In this document: one piece after another, positions 8,633 through 16,888 of the stretch
Layout: each line of letters starts with the position of its first letter
Numbering within the stretch: the stretch's first letter is position 1
Assembly (NCBI GenBank): GCA_003140175.1
Contig: PLJD01000059.1
Coordinates: 146-45,217 of the forward strand
Length of the DNA: 45,072 nucleotides
Direction of reading: 5' to 3'
Source: Actinomycetota bacterium
GTDB lineage: Bacteria; Actinomycetota; Acidimicrobiia; IMCC26256; PALSA-555
The notes under the pieces: model-generated
What the model was told of the DNA's origin: nothing
Databases searched by the model: none
The model's input: the letters and a program-made list of their open reading frames with translations, nothing else
Position numbers and translations under genes: made by a program

Positions 8633-10000
8633 TCAGGCGGGCGGGGTTGGCGCCTCGCCCTCGGGAGGCGGTGGCACGCCGGGTTGACCGTCGGAGCGCG
8701 GCGCGTCGGTCGGCGCGGGAGCGGGTCCGGGCTCGAGCTCCGCGGCGCGGTCGCGTTGCGTGTGGATCATCGACACTCGGCTGGTGAGGAACAGCGACAC
8801 CAGCGAGGCCAGCAGCACGGGCGGGAGGAGTCGGAGCCCGGACATCTCGGCCACCACGAGCGTGGAGCCGAACGGTGTCTTGGTCACCCCGGCGTTGATC
8901 GCGGCCATGAGGGCGGCCATCGCGAGCACCTTGTCCACGCCGAGCACGTCGTGGGCGGCTGCCCCCAGCGCGGCGCCGAGGAAGAACATCGGGATGATGA
9001 ATCCGCCTCGCCACCCCGAAGAGACGATCATCGAGGAGGCCACGAGCTTGACGATGAACGCCAGCAGCAGTGTGGCGAGGACGAGCTTTGCGGTGGCGAT
9101 GACCTGGACCTGGCCCTCGCCGAACGTGAGTGCGTACGGGGTCGCGAAGGCGAGGCCGCCGAGGGCGGCACCGCCGACGATCGGTCGGAGCATCGGGGGC
9201 AGCGCCTGGAAGCACCAGCGGAACAGCTGCGCGGCGTAGATGAACGCGACCGCGACGAGCGCGCCGGCGCAGCCGGCTGCCAGGCCGACCCCGAGGTCGA
9301 CGAAGCGCACCGTGTGCGGCTCTGGGAAGTGCCACACGGGGCGAAATCCGAGTCCGGTCACCAGCCCATAGACGACGTAGCCGGCCAGCGATCCGATCCC
9401 GGCGGGGAGGAGCGCTTCGTAGTACTCGAGGCCGCGCCGGTGCAGGATCTCGAGCGCGAAGACGGCCGAGCCGAGCGGCGCGCCGAACAGCACGGTGAAT
9501 CCCGCGGCCATGCCGGTGACGGTCAGGATCCGCGACTCGGACACGCTGAGCCGGCGGCGCAGCGCGATCCAGCTGCCCACGGCCCCGGTCGTCTGCACGA
9601 GCGGCGCCTCGGGCCCGATGGCGCTGCCGACACTGATCCCGAGCAGCGAGATGGGGATCAGCGAGCGCAGGTCGCGCAGGTCAGCCGGGCCGCCCGACAC
9701 GTGGATGTTGTCGATGAGCAACTCGACGTCCCCGGGGCTCCCGAGCACGCGGGTCAAGAGCCCGATCGTGGCGCCCACCGCCACGATCAGCACCAGGTGC
9801 GTCGGACGCGCGAACCCGCCGGGCCCCAGGACGCGGGTGAGGAGCTTGAGCGTCTCGACGAAGCCGGCGCCGGCCAGCCCCGACACGAGGCCGACGAGCA
9901 CGACCAGCCACCAGAACCCGCGTGGCGCGGTGACGATGACGCTCGCGAATCCCCACCGCCCCCGGACTCGCTGGCGATCGCCGCGACCCCGAGACTTCAT
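8633..10000 (-). CDS. ClC-family chloride channel/transporter
   Basis: The 455-residue polytopic membrane protein is of the ClC type. The selectivity-filter/gating segment reads GSAIGPEAPL with E131 at the position of the gating glutamate, so a Cl-/H+ exchanger is possible. Further family segments are FGAPLGSAVFALEILHRR, GWRGGFIIPMFFLGAALGA and TKTPFGSTLVVAEMSG. The tail after about residue 425 is Pro/Ala/Glu-rich and probably cytoplasmic, with no CBS domains. The ATG lacks a clear Shine-Dalgarno and sits at the edge of a 17-bp palindrome (9999-10015). The ion and direction of transport are not determinable from sequence alone. Confidence 0.92.
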   Translation of the reverse strand: MKSRGRGDRQRVRGRWGFASVIVTAPRGFWWLVVLVGLVSGLAGAGFVETLKLLTRVLGPGGFARPTHLVLIVAVGATIGLLTRVLGSPGDVELLIDNIHVSGGPADLRDLRSLIPISLLGISVGSAIGPEAPLVQTTGAVGSWIALRRRLSVSESRILTVTGMAAGFTVLFGAPLGSAVFALEILHRRGLEYYEALLPAGIGSLAGYVVYGLVTGLGFRPVWHFPEPHTVRFVDLGVGLAAGCAGALVAVAFIYAAQLFRWCFQALPPMLRPIVGGAALGGLAFATPYALTFGEGQVQVIATAKLVLATLLLAFIVKLVASSMIVSSGWRGGFIIPMFFLGAALGAAAHDVLGVDKVLAMAALMAAINAGVTKTPFGSTLVVAEMSGLRLLPPVLLASLVSLFLTSRVSMIHTQRDRAAELEPGPAPAPTDAPRSDGQPGVPPPPEGEAPTPPA

Positions 10001-10015
10001 ATCGTGCCATGATAT
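9999..10015. promoter_or_regulatory. Operator-like palindrome at the ClC gene start
   Basis: The sequence ATATCGTGCCATGATAT is an inverted repeat of two 8-bp arms around a single C, with one mismatched pair. It overlaps the ATG of the ClC gene and stands in an AT-richer patch of otherwise very GC-rich DNA. A repressor binding here would block transcription or initiation. An AT-rich stretch about 10 bp upstream of the ATG could also be a -10 element for a leaderless transcript. Both readings are inference. Confidence 0.35.
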
Positions 10016-10112
10016 ATCTCAGTCGCGCGCACCCGGCTTGCTGTGGCACCGTGGAACGTCGTTGCTGGTCCCCGGTTGCGTCGCTCGGCGGGTCGATCGA
10101 TCGTCGAGCCGG

Positions 10113-11357
10113 TCAGCCGACGACGCCGGTTTCCCGAAGGCGTGCGAGCTCCGCGTCCTCGAGGCCGAGCTCGTCGTGGAGCACCTCGTCGGTGTGCTCA
10201 CCGACCCACGGGACCCGCGTTTCGGGTCCTTCGGCGACCTTCGTCATCTTCACCGGGTTGCCGGGCATGAGGTAGGGCGGTTCGCCATCGGTGCGTGGCA
10301 CCTCGACCAGCATGTGGCGCGCGGCGACGTGCGGGTCGGCGATCACGTCGGGAGCGGTGTTCATGGGTCCGGTCGCGATGCCGGCTTCGTTGAGCTCGCG
10401 TGCCGCCTCGAGCTTGGTCTTGTCGGCCGCCCAGCCCTCGATGGCGGGGCGGATCACGTCCTCGAGGTGCACGCGCCAGCCTTCGCGGCTCGCGAAGCGC
10501 GGGTCGTCGAGCCATTCGGGGTGGCCGATCAGCTTGGTGAGGCGCTCGAACTGGTGCTCACGACCGACCTGCACGACGAACCATCCGTCCTTGGCGCGGA
10601 AGCCGTCCATGATGAGCAGGGGGCCGAGCCCGCCGGGTCGGAGCCCCATGGACCAGAAGTTCGTGACCAGGTCGGTCATCGCCACGACGGCGTCGAGCAT
10701 CGCGACGTCGACGTACTGGCCTTCGCCGGTCCGGTCTCGGTGCCGCAACGCGGCGAGGGTGCCGACGACCGCGAAGAGGGAGCTGGAGATGTCCCCGAGC
10801 GCGCCGACCGGCCCCACCACGGGGGGTTGATCATCGACCTGCTTGAAGGCGTAGATCCCCGACATCGCCTCCACGATGGGTGCGTACGCGGCCCACGAGT
10901 CATAGGGCGAGGAGATCGTGTTGCCGAACCCCGACACCGACACGTAGATCAACGCGGGGTAGAGCGCGGCGAGGTCTTCGTAGCCGAGACCCATGCGCTG
11001 CATCGTCCCGGGCTTGAAGTTCTCGGCCACGATGTCGAAGCGTCCGGCGAGCGCCCGGAACAGATCGCGGCCTTCGGGGGCTTTGAGGTCGATCCCGACG
11101 CTGCGCTTGTTGAGGTTGTTGCGCAAGAAGGTGGCGCCGGCGCGCCGCCCGGTCGGGTCGGTCATCGCGGGGAGGGCGCCCCGCCCGGATTCGCCGTCTC
11201 GAGGGTGTTCGACCTTGATCACCTCGGCGCCGAGGCGGGCGAGGAGTTGGGTGCCAAACGGCAGGGCCTGCATCTGCTCGGCGGCGAGGATCCGCACGCC
11301 GTCGAGCGGCTTGCCGTAACGCTCGGCGTCGGCGTTGGCGACCTCCCCGAGCCTCAC
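10113..11357 (-). CDS. CaiB/BaiF family (family III) CoA-transferase
   Basis: The 414-residue CoA-transferase moves CoA between carboxylic acids through an aspartyl-CoA mixed anhydride. The GTG start at 11357 is chosen because a strong GGAGGA lies 6 nt upstream; a longer frame adds an Arg/Pro-rich, unlikely N-terminus. Family landmarks are the N-terminal LARLGAEVIKVEHP, NKRSVGIDLK and GPVGALGDISSS, which holds the predicted catalytic D189, followed by RTGEGQYVDVAML. It is divergent from the HMGCS-like/thiolase pair. A second transferase of the same family (14156-15244) lies on the other side of that pair. The acid substrate is unknown. Confidence 0.92.
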   Translation of the reverse strand: MRLGEVANADAERYGKPLDGVRILAAEQMQALPFGTQLLARLGAEVIKVEHPRDGESGRGALPAMTDPTGRRAGATFLRNNLNKRSVGIDLKAPEGRDLFRALAGRFDIVAENFKPGTMQRMGLGYEDLAALYPALIYVSVSGFGNTISSPYDSWAAYAPIVEAMSGIYAFKQVDDQPPVVGPVGALGDISSSLFAVVGTLAALRHRDRTGEGQYVDVAMLDAVVAMTDLVTNFWSMGLRPGGLGPLLIMDGFRAKDGWFVVQVGREHQFERLTKLIGHPEWLDDPRFASREGWRVHLEDVIRPAIEGWAADKTKLEAARELNEAGIATGPMNTAPDVIADPHVAARHMLVEVPRTDGEPPYLMPGNPVKMTKVAEGPETRVPWVGEHTDEVLHDELGLEDAELARLRETGVVG

Positions 11358-11500
11358 CCGCGATCCTCCGCGGCGGTCCGGTCCCAGGGTCTGTCGTGGC
11401 GCACGGGGCCGCATGGTAGATGGGCCGGGACCTGCGGTCGGCCGGTACGATCGGCGCGGTGCTGGGCGACGGGCCGCCCAGCGGGACCGAGAAGGACGTG

Positions 11501-12907
11501 ATGCAGGGAATTCTCAGCGCCGCGGGCTACGTGCCCTACCGACGGCTGGACCGCAGCGCCATCGCCGAGACCTTCGGCTCGGGCGGGGGCCGGGGCACCC
11601 GAGCGGTAGCCGGCTACGACGAAGACACCACGACACTGGGCGTGGAGGCGGCGCGCCTGGCGTTGCGGGCCGTGCCCGACACGCCGGCCCAGGTCCTGTG
11701 GTTCTCGACGGTCGCTCCCGCCTACCTCGACAAGACGAACGCCACGACGATCCACGCCGCGCTGCGACTCGACACCGACGTCGTGGCCGCCGACTTCGGC
11801 GGGGCCATCCGATCGGGCGTCGCGGCGCTCGGGACGGCGCTGCACACCACCACACCGACGCTGGTCGTGACGGCCGACATCCGCGACGGCCTGCCCACCA
11901 GCGCCGACGAATCGGCCGGCGGTGACGCCGCCGCCGCGATCCTGGTCGGCCCGGACTCCGCCGGCCCGCTCATCGCCACCCTCGTCGGTGAAGGTCACAC
12001 CACCGAGGAGTTCATCGATCGCTGGCGCGTGCCCGGCGAGCGTCGATCGAAGGTCTGGGAGGAGCGGTTCGGCGAGACGAAGTACGTCCCGCTCGGCGAG
12101 CAGGCGTGGAACACGGCGCTGAAGGACGCGGAGCTCTCACCCGACCAGCTCGACCGGGTGATCGTCACCGGATCTCACGGCCGCGCGGTGCGGGCGCTGA
12201 TCGCCCGACTCGGTGTCGACAAGGCGCGAGTCGTCGATGATCTCAGCGGATCGGTCGGGTTCACCGGCGCCGCGCACCCCGGACTCCTGCTCACCACGGC
12301 GCTCGAGACGGCCGCCCCCGGTCAGACCATCGCGCTCGTGTCGCTCGCCGACGGCGCCGACGTGCTGGTCCTGCGCACGACCGACGCGCTGCCGGGCTGG
12401 ACGTCGCCCCGCACCGTCGCAACACAGATCGAGGCGGGCGCGACGCTGCCCTACGGGAAGTTCCTGAACTGGCGGGGCATGGTCTCGGTCGAGCCGCCCC
12501 GACGTCCCGAGCCGGACCGCATCTCCGCTTCGGTGACGGGTCGGACCGAGCACTGGAAGTACGGCTTCGTCGGATCCAAGGATCGGGCCAGTGACGCCTT
12601 GCACCTGCCACCGGCCCGCGTGTCACGCGTGGGTGACGGGGTCGACGACATGGCCGACGCTCCGATGGCCGATGTGCCGGGGACGATCGCCGCGTTCACC
12701 ATCGACCGCATCGCCTACTCGCCGAGCCCGCCGATCGTGTTCGCGATCGTGGACTTCGACGGCGGTGGTCGCCTGCCGGTGGAGCTGACCGACGTGAACG
12801 CCGATGAACTCAAGGTGGGCGACCGGGTCGAGATGACGTTCCGCCGGCTGTTCGCCGCTGACGGGGTTCAGAACTATTTCTGGAAGGCTCGCCCCATCCG
12901 GGGCTAA
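11501..12907 (+). CDS. HMG-CoA-synthase-like (thiolase fold) protein fused to C-terminal OB-fold (DUF35-like) domain
   Basis: The 468-residue protein starts at the ATG of MQGILSAAGYVPY. Residues 1-295 follow the fold of archaeal/bacterial 3-hydroxy-3-methylglutaryl-CoA synthase and KAS-III (for example YDEDTTTLGVEAARLAL and a C-terminal VGFTGAAHPGLLL). In the nucleophile segment AADFGGAIRSGVAAL the residue expected to be Cys is I103, and the usual upstream Glu is not evident. Residues about 356-384 match the rubredoxin-like zinc ribbon that precedes DUF35 OB domains, but its cysteines are absent (GSKDRASDALHLPPARVSRV). Residues 390-468 form the OB fold. The thiolase gene begins at the stop codon or 45 bp later, so the two products probably work together, perhaps as a thiolase-associated scaffold rather than an HMG-CoA synthase. 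Confidence 0.82.
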   Translation: MQGILSAAGYVPYRRLDRSAIAETFGSGGGRGTRAVAGYDEDTTTLGVEAARLALRAVPDTPAQVLWFSTVAPAYLDKTNATTIHAALRLDTDVVAADFGGAIRSGVAALGTALHTTTPTLVVTADIRDGLPTSADESAGGDAAAAILVGPDSAGPLIATLVGEGHTTEEFIDRWRVPGERRSKVWEERFGETKYVPLGEQAWNTALKDAELSPDQLDRVIVTGSHGRAVRALIARLGVDKARVVDDLSGSVGFTGAAHPGLLLTTALETAAPGQTIALVSLADGADVLVLRTTDALPGWTSPRTVATQIEAGATLPYGKFLNWRGMVSVEPPRRPEPDRISASVTGRTEHWKYGFVGSKDRASDALHLPPARVSRVGDGVDDMADAPMADVPGTIAAFTIDRIAYSPSPPIVFAIVDFDGGGRLPVELTDVNADELKVGDRVEMTFRRLFAADGVQNYFWKARPIRG

Positions 12908-12951
12908 TGGTCGGTGGGCTGGCCAGCCCCCGAAGAGAGGATCGCGAAGCG

Positions 12952-14148
12952 ATGGGCTCGCACGGGATCAAAGATCAAGTGGCGATCGTGGGCATGGGAT
13001 GCACACGGTTCGGCGAGCACTGGAACAAGGGCGCCGACGACCTGCTGATCGAGTCGACCACGGATGCCCTGGCCAGTGCCGGGATCGCCAAGCATGACGT
13101 CGACGCGTTCTGGCTCGGCACCGCGATGTCGGGCATGTCGGGGATGACGCTCTCCCGCCCGTTGCAGCTCCAGAACAAGCCGGTCACCCGCGTGGAGAAC
13201 TTCTGTGCCACCGGCTCCGAGGCGCTGCGCAATGCGGCGTACGCCGTCGCCTCCGGCGCATACGACGTCGCGATGGCGGTCGGCGTCGAGAAGGTCAAGG
13301 ACAGCGGCTACCAGGGTCTGGTCGGCGCGGGCAAGACACCGACCGACGGGACGAACCGAACGTTGACCGCCGCGGCGATGTTCGCGATGTGTGCCCCTGC
13401 CTACGGCCACAAGTACGGGGTGAGCGACGACCAGATGCGCGAGGTGCTCGCACGCATCTCGTGGAAGAACCACTACAACGGCGCCCGGAACCCACGGGCC
13501 CAGTTCCGCAAGGAAGTCACGATGGACACGATCTGTGGGGCGCCGCTCATGGCCGGCGGCCTGCGGGTGTTCGACTGCTCAGGTGTCGCGGATGGCAGCG
13601 CGGCCGCGGTGCTGGTGCGGGCCGAAGACGCGCACCGCTACACGGACCGGCCCCTGTACGTGAAAGCCCTTTCGTTCGTCGCCGGCAACGCCTCGGGAAA
13701 CGCCGACCCTGACTACGACTACACGTGGTTTCCGGAGATCCATGCCGCGGGCCTCGACGCGTACGCGCAGGCCGGCGTGACCGACCCCCGGGGCCAGATC
13801 GCGATGGCGGAGGTGCACGACTGCTTCACGCCCGCCGAGCTCCTCATCTACGAGGACCTCGGGTTCGTCGAGCGCGGGACCGCGTGGAAAGAGGTTCTGG
13901 CCGGAACCTTCGATCTCGCCGGTGACCTGCCGGTGAACCCCGACGGCGGCCTGAAGAGCTTCGGGCACCCGGTCGGCGCGTCCGGGCTGCGGATGTTCTT
14001 CGAGTCCTGGCTCCAGCTGCGGGGCGAGGCCCCCGAGGATCGTCGCATCACCACCGCGAGCCGAGGGCTCGGGCTCACCCACAACCTGGGCGGCTTCCCG
14101 GGCGAGATGGTCAGCTTCGTCGGGATCGTCGGCAACGAACTGGGCTGA
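12952..14148 (+). CDS. SCP2/SCPx-type thiolase (acetyl-CoA acetyltransferase family)
   Basis: The 398-residue thiolase starts at MGSHGIKDQVAIVGMG. An upstream ATG overlaps the preceding stop (TAATG), so coupled initiation there is also possible and would add 15 residues. The acyl-accepting nucleophile is C85 in ENFCATGSEAL. HDCFTPAELL supplies the SCP2-type HDCF motif, and FGHPVGASGLRM the catalytic histidine loop. SCPx-like thiolases cleave 3-oxoacyl-CoAs with branched or sterol side chains, or condense acetyl-CoA in archaeal mevalonate pathways. Its place directly after the HMGCS-like/OB fusion mirrors gene order seen for archaeal thiolase complexes. The exact substrate is undetermined. Confidence 0.92.
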   Translation: MGSHGIKDQVAIVGMGCTRFGEHWNKGADDLLIESTTDALASAGIAKHDVDAFWLGTAMSGMSGMTLSRPLQLQNKPVTRVENFCATGSEALRNAAYAVASGAYDVAMAVGVEKVKDSGYQGLVGAGKTPTDGTNRTLTAAAMFAMCAPAYGHKYGVSDDQMREVLARISWKNHYNGARNPRAQFRKEVTMDTICGAPLMAGGLRVFDCSGVADGSAAAVLVRAEDAHRYTDRPLYVKALSFVAGNASGNADPDYDYTWFPEIHAAGLDAYAQAGVTDPRGQIAMAEVHDCFTPAELLIYEDLGFVERGTAWKEVLAGTFDLAGDLPVNPDGGLKSFGHPVGASGLRMFFESWLQLRGEAPEDRRITTASRGLGLTHNLGGFPGEMVSFVGIVGNELG

Positions 14149-14155
14149 GCGCGCC

Positions 14156-15244
14156 TCAGCCCAGCCAGTCGGACAGCACGGCGGCCCGGTCGCCGTCGAG
14201 CATCGGGCCGTGGGCTTCCATCATCGGGGCGAGGCTCGCCCGGGCCACGACGTGCTCGTCCTCGAGGAGCGCGCCCACGTCGTTCACCGGAGCGATCGGG
14301 ATCCGCGCCCCGAGGAACGCGGTGAGCACCGAGTCGAGGTCGCGCTCGGCGATCCACGACGCGACCAGGCGGTCCAGGGCGTCGGCGTGGCCGAGACGAT
14401 CGGCGCCAGCCGAGAAGCGGGCCCGGTCCGCGGGCCCGTCGCACCCGAGGAGCGGCAGGAGCCGCGCCACTTGCGGGTCCGTCGTCCCCGACACGGCCAC
14501 ATAACGCGCGTCGCGGGTCCGGTAGACGTTGCGGGGCGCGCCGCCGCGCACCCGGCTGCCGGATCGCCGCGGCGGGTCGGCCGGGTCGTAGCCGGCGATC
14601 GTGCCGCCGAGGATGGCGAGCACGGGCTCGTACATCGTCACGTCCACGAGCCGGCCCGCGCCTCCCCGCTCGCGGGACCAGCAGCCCGCCAGGGCGCCGA
14701 TCACCCCCGAGAAGGCGGTGAGCGTGTCGCCGAGCGGCGCCGAGGCCAGCATCGGCGGCCCGTCCGGTTCGCCGGTCAGATCGGCGAGACCACCGAACGC
14801 CTCGGCGAGCGTCCCCGCACCGGGACGGTCGGCGTAGGGCCCGGTCAACCCGTAGCAGCTGACTGACGCGACGACGAGGCTCGGGTTGAGCACGTGCAGC
14901 TCGTCGAAGCGGCAGCCCCAGCGCGCCCGCACCGCCGCGGTGAGGTTCTCGACCAGGACGTCGGCCCGCTCGATGAGCCCACTGAAGGTCGCCCGGTCCG
15001 AGGCCGCGTCGAGGTCCAAGGCGATGGATCGCTTGTGGCGGGCCACCCAGGACCAGTTCCGCGAGACGCCGTCGCGCACGACCCCCATGCGTCGCATCGG
15101 GTCACCGGCGGGCGGCTCGACCTTCACCACGTCCGCGCCGAGGTCGCCGAGCATGGCGCCGATCTGGGGTGCGGCGTAGAGCGTCGCCAGCTCCAGGACC
15201 CGCAGGCCCCGCAGCGGCGCGTCCGGTTCGGCGCCGGTGCTCAA
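14156..15244 (-). CDS. CaiB/BaiF family (family III) CoA-transferase
   Basis: The 362-residue enzyme is a second family III CoA-transferase in the block. It shows LGDLGADVVKVEPPAGDP near residue 40, RHKRSIALDL, and APLGDTLTAFSG with the predicted catalytic D173, then GAGRLVDVTMYEP. The apparent start is TTG, overlapping the stop of the upstream cupin gene as TTGA, with AAGGA immediately before it, so translation is probably coupled. It converges on the SCP2-type thiolase with 7 bp between stops. It is shorter than the other transferase (414 residues), suggesting a different acid substrate. Confidence 0.92.
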   Translation of the reverse strand: MSTGAEPDAPLRGLRVLELATLYAAPQIGAMLGDLGADVVKVEPPAGDPMRRMGVVRDGVSRNWSWVARHKRSIALDLDAASDRATFSGLIERADVLVENLTAAVRARWGCRFDELHVLNPSLVVASVSCYGLTGPYADRPGAGTLAEAFGGLADLTGEPDGPPMLASAPLGDTLTAFSGVIGALAGCWSRERGGAGRLVDVTMYEPVLAILGGTIAGYDPADPPRRSGSRVRGGAPRNVYRTRDARYVAVSGTTDPQVARLLPLLGCDGPADRARFSAGADRLGHADALDRLVASWIAERDLDSVLTAFLGARIPIAPVNDVGALLEDEHVVARASLAPMMEAHGPMLDGDRAAVLSDWLG

Positions 15245-15564
15245 TCCTTGAGCTCGACGAGGATCTCCCGGTAGGGCTGCTGGCCGGTGTTCTTGGCTGT
15301 TTCGATGCCGCCCCGCTCGATGTAGATGGCATTGCCGGGGGCGACGTCGCCCTCCACCGTGCCGGCCGGGTACGGGCCTTTCGTGTCGGGCTCGAAGATC
15401 CCGGCGATCTTGTCGCCCTGGAGCTGGATCAGCAGATAGTCGAGGGTGTGCTCATGGACCTCGGAGCTCTCGCCGGGGGCGAGCTGCATCTCCCAGACCC
15501 GGACCCGGTCGTTCTCGAAGAGCTTCGTGGTCGCGACATCTCCGAGCTTTCGTTCGTCACTCAT
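15241..15564 (-). CDS. Small cupin-domain protein
   Basis: The 107-residue protein is one cupin domain. It starts at MSDERKLGDVA with a GAGGAAGGGA ribosome-binding site. The first cupin motif is visible as PGESSEVHEHTLDYLLIQL (histidines for a metal), and the second as GDVAPGNAIYIERGGIETAKNTG. Single-domain cupins of this length act as small dioxygenases, isomerases or sensors; nothing here decides which. It lies between an F420-type oxidoreductase (26 bp upstream) and a CoA-transferase overlapping its stop, forming a three-gene leftward operon. A longer in-frame extension runs antisense-like through the oxidoreductase and is rejected. Confidence 0.82.
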   Translation of the reverse strand: MSDERKLGDVATTKLFENDRVRVWEMQLAPGESSEVHEHTLDYLLIQLQGDKIAGIFEPDTKGPYPAGTVEGDVAPGNAIYIERGGIETAKNTGQQPYREILVELKD

Positions 15565-15590
15565 GGATGTTCCCTTCCTCTCGTTGCTGG

Positions 15591-16469
15591 TCACAGGTCG
15601 GCGGCCGGGCCGACGAACTCGCCGCCCAGCCTGGCGATGGTCTCCCGCGCGCCAGATTCGTCGAACGCGAAGCCGGTGAGCACCAGCTGATCCACGCCGG
15701 CGTCGCGGTACGCGGGGAGGTCGGAGGGTTGCACCGGCTGGAGATACGCCCCGATGGTCACGTCGACGTCGCCTCGTGAGCGGCCCGCGTCGGCGAGGAG
15801 CCCTTCGAGGCGTCGTACCGAGGCGGCCGCCGACTCGGGGCGGTGGTTGAAGCCGTGCCAGCCGTCGCCGAGCGCCGCGACGCGCTGCAGCGCGGCGTCG
15901 GTCTCGCCACCGAAGTAGACGGGAGGGTTCGGTGTCTGCACCGGCTTCGGGTACATCCGACACGGTGGGAGGTGGTAATACTCGCCGTCGTAGGCGGAGA
16001 CCTCGTCTCGCCAGCACGTGTGCATCACACGGACGTAGTCGCGCGTCCGGTTGGCTCGGGCTGGGAACGGTGCGTCCAGGACCTCGAACTCCTCGCGCAG
16101 CCATCCGATGCCGATCCCGAAGTCGATGCGGCCCCCGGACAGCCAGTCGACGGTCGCGACCTCCTTGGCCGTGTAGACGGGGTTGCGCTGCGGGACGAGG
16201 CAAACCGCGGTGCCGAGCCGGATCCGCTCGGTGACCGCGGCGAGGTACGTGAGGGTCGTGAACAGCTCGAGCATGCCGGCGCCGGTCGGGAGCGAGAGTC
16301 GCCCGTCGTCGGCGTATGGGTACTGGGAGGCGTACTCGTCGAGGAAGACGACGTGCTCACCGATCCAGATGGAGGCGAACCCCGCGTCTTCCGCCGCCCG
16401 GGCGTACGCGGTGAGGAACTCGGGCGTCGCGGCGGGACTGACGCTCGGCAAGAAGAGCCCGACGCGCAC
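15591..16469 (-). CDS. LLM-class F420-dependent oxidoreductase (Rv2161c-like)
   Basis: This 292-residue luciferase-like TIM-barrel protein starts at a GTG (MRVGLFLPSVSPA) preceded by AGGAGG 4 nt away. Recognisable parts are WIGEHVVFLDEY, RIRLGTAVCLVPQRNPVYTA, SGGRIDFGIGIGWL (cofactor-binding loop) and YFGGETDAALQRVA. The family uses coenzyme F420, or sometimes FMN, to transfer hydride to many substrates; the specific one is unknown. It heads the leftward operon with the cupin and CoA-transferase genes, hinting at a role in processing an acyl or carboxylic substrate. The 154 bp between it and the zinc-ribbon gene shows no identifiable element. Confidence 0.9.
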   Translation of the reverse strand: MRVGLFLPSVSPAATPEFLTAYARAAEDAGFASIWIGEHVVFLDEYASQYPYADDGRLSLPTGAGMLELFTTLTYLAAVTERIRLGTAVCLVPQRNPVYTAKEVATVDWLSGGRIDFGIGIGWLREEFEVLDAPFPARANRTRDYVRVMHTCWRDEVSAYDGEYYHLPPCRMYPKPVQTPNPPVYFGGETDAALQRVAALGDGWHGFNHRPESAAASVRRLEGLLADAGRSRGDVDVTIGAYLQPVQPSDLPAYRDAGVDQLVLTGFAFDESGARETIARLGGEFVGPAADL

Positions 16470-16623
16470 AACACCTCCTGGTGGAATGGCCGTAGTCTTG
16501 GCCGCGGAGCCTAGGGCCCGGCGCCCTCGCCGGTGCCGCCCGCCCCAGGGCAACCGGAATGCTCGATCTGGCACGGTGCCGCGGGCGAAGTCCTCACCAG
16601 TTCGTTCGTTGCGTCGACGCCGT

Positions 16624-16887
16624 TCAACGGGGAGCGTCGAAGATCCACGTGCCCCGGAATTCGACGAGTCGTCGTCCGGATCGCTGCGACACGCGGATGG
16701 CGACATCGCCGCAGCTGGGGCAGCGGAGCACGACGCCGGCGCTCGTGTACGCCCGATGGGCCCCCGTCGGGTGTTGTGCTCGACAGGATTGGCAGATCCG
16801 CTGCGCTCCGGTTGGTTCCGCGGCGAAGATCTCTTCGAGGAGGCCGCCGATCCCGTTTCCATCGGTGAAGTAACCAGACTCGGTCAT
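16624..16887 (-). CDS. Small zinc-ribbon protein, DUF6510-like
   Basis: The 87-residue protein has two CxxC pairs, CQSC (about residue 32) and CPSCG (about residue 57), spaced as a zinc ribbon. These flank QHPTGAHRAYTSAGVVLRC, and the protein ends in RLVEFRGTWIFDAPR. I recognise it as the actinobacterial DUF6510 type, of unknown function. Its ATG lies one base after the stop of the FAD/NAD reductase gene, so it is co-translated with the sulfite-oxidase-like and reductase genes. A role as an accessory or regulatory partner of that redox pair is inferred from position only. Confidence 0.8.
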   Translation of the reverse strand: MTESGYFTDGNGIGGLLEEIFAAEPTGAQRICQSCRAQHPTGAHRAYTSAGVVLRCPSCGDVAIRVSQRSGRRLVEFRGTWIFDAPR

Positions 16888-16888
16888 G

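Noticed and set aside
9996-10020. Sigma-54-type -24/-12 promoter (TGGCAC on the minus strand)
   Set aside because: The required GC of the -12 element is not at the correct spacing, and sigma-54 is rare in actinobacteria.
11501-12907. Calling the fusion a functional HMG-CoA synthase
   Set aside because: The nucleophilic Cys is not present at the aligned position, so the mevalonate-pathway role cannot be supported.
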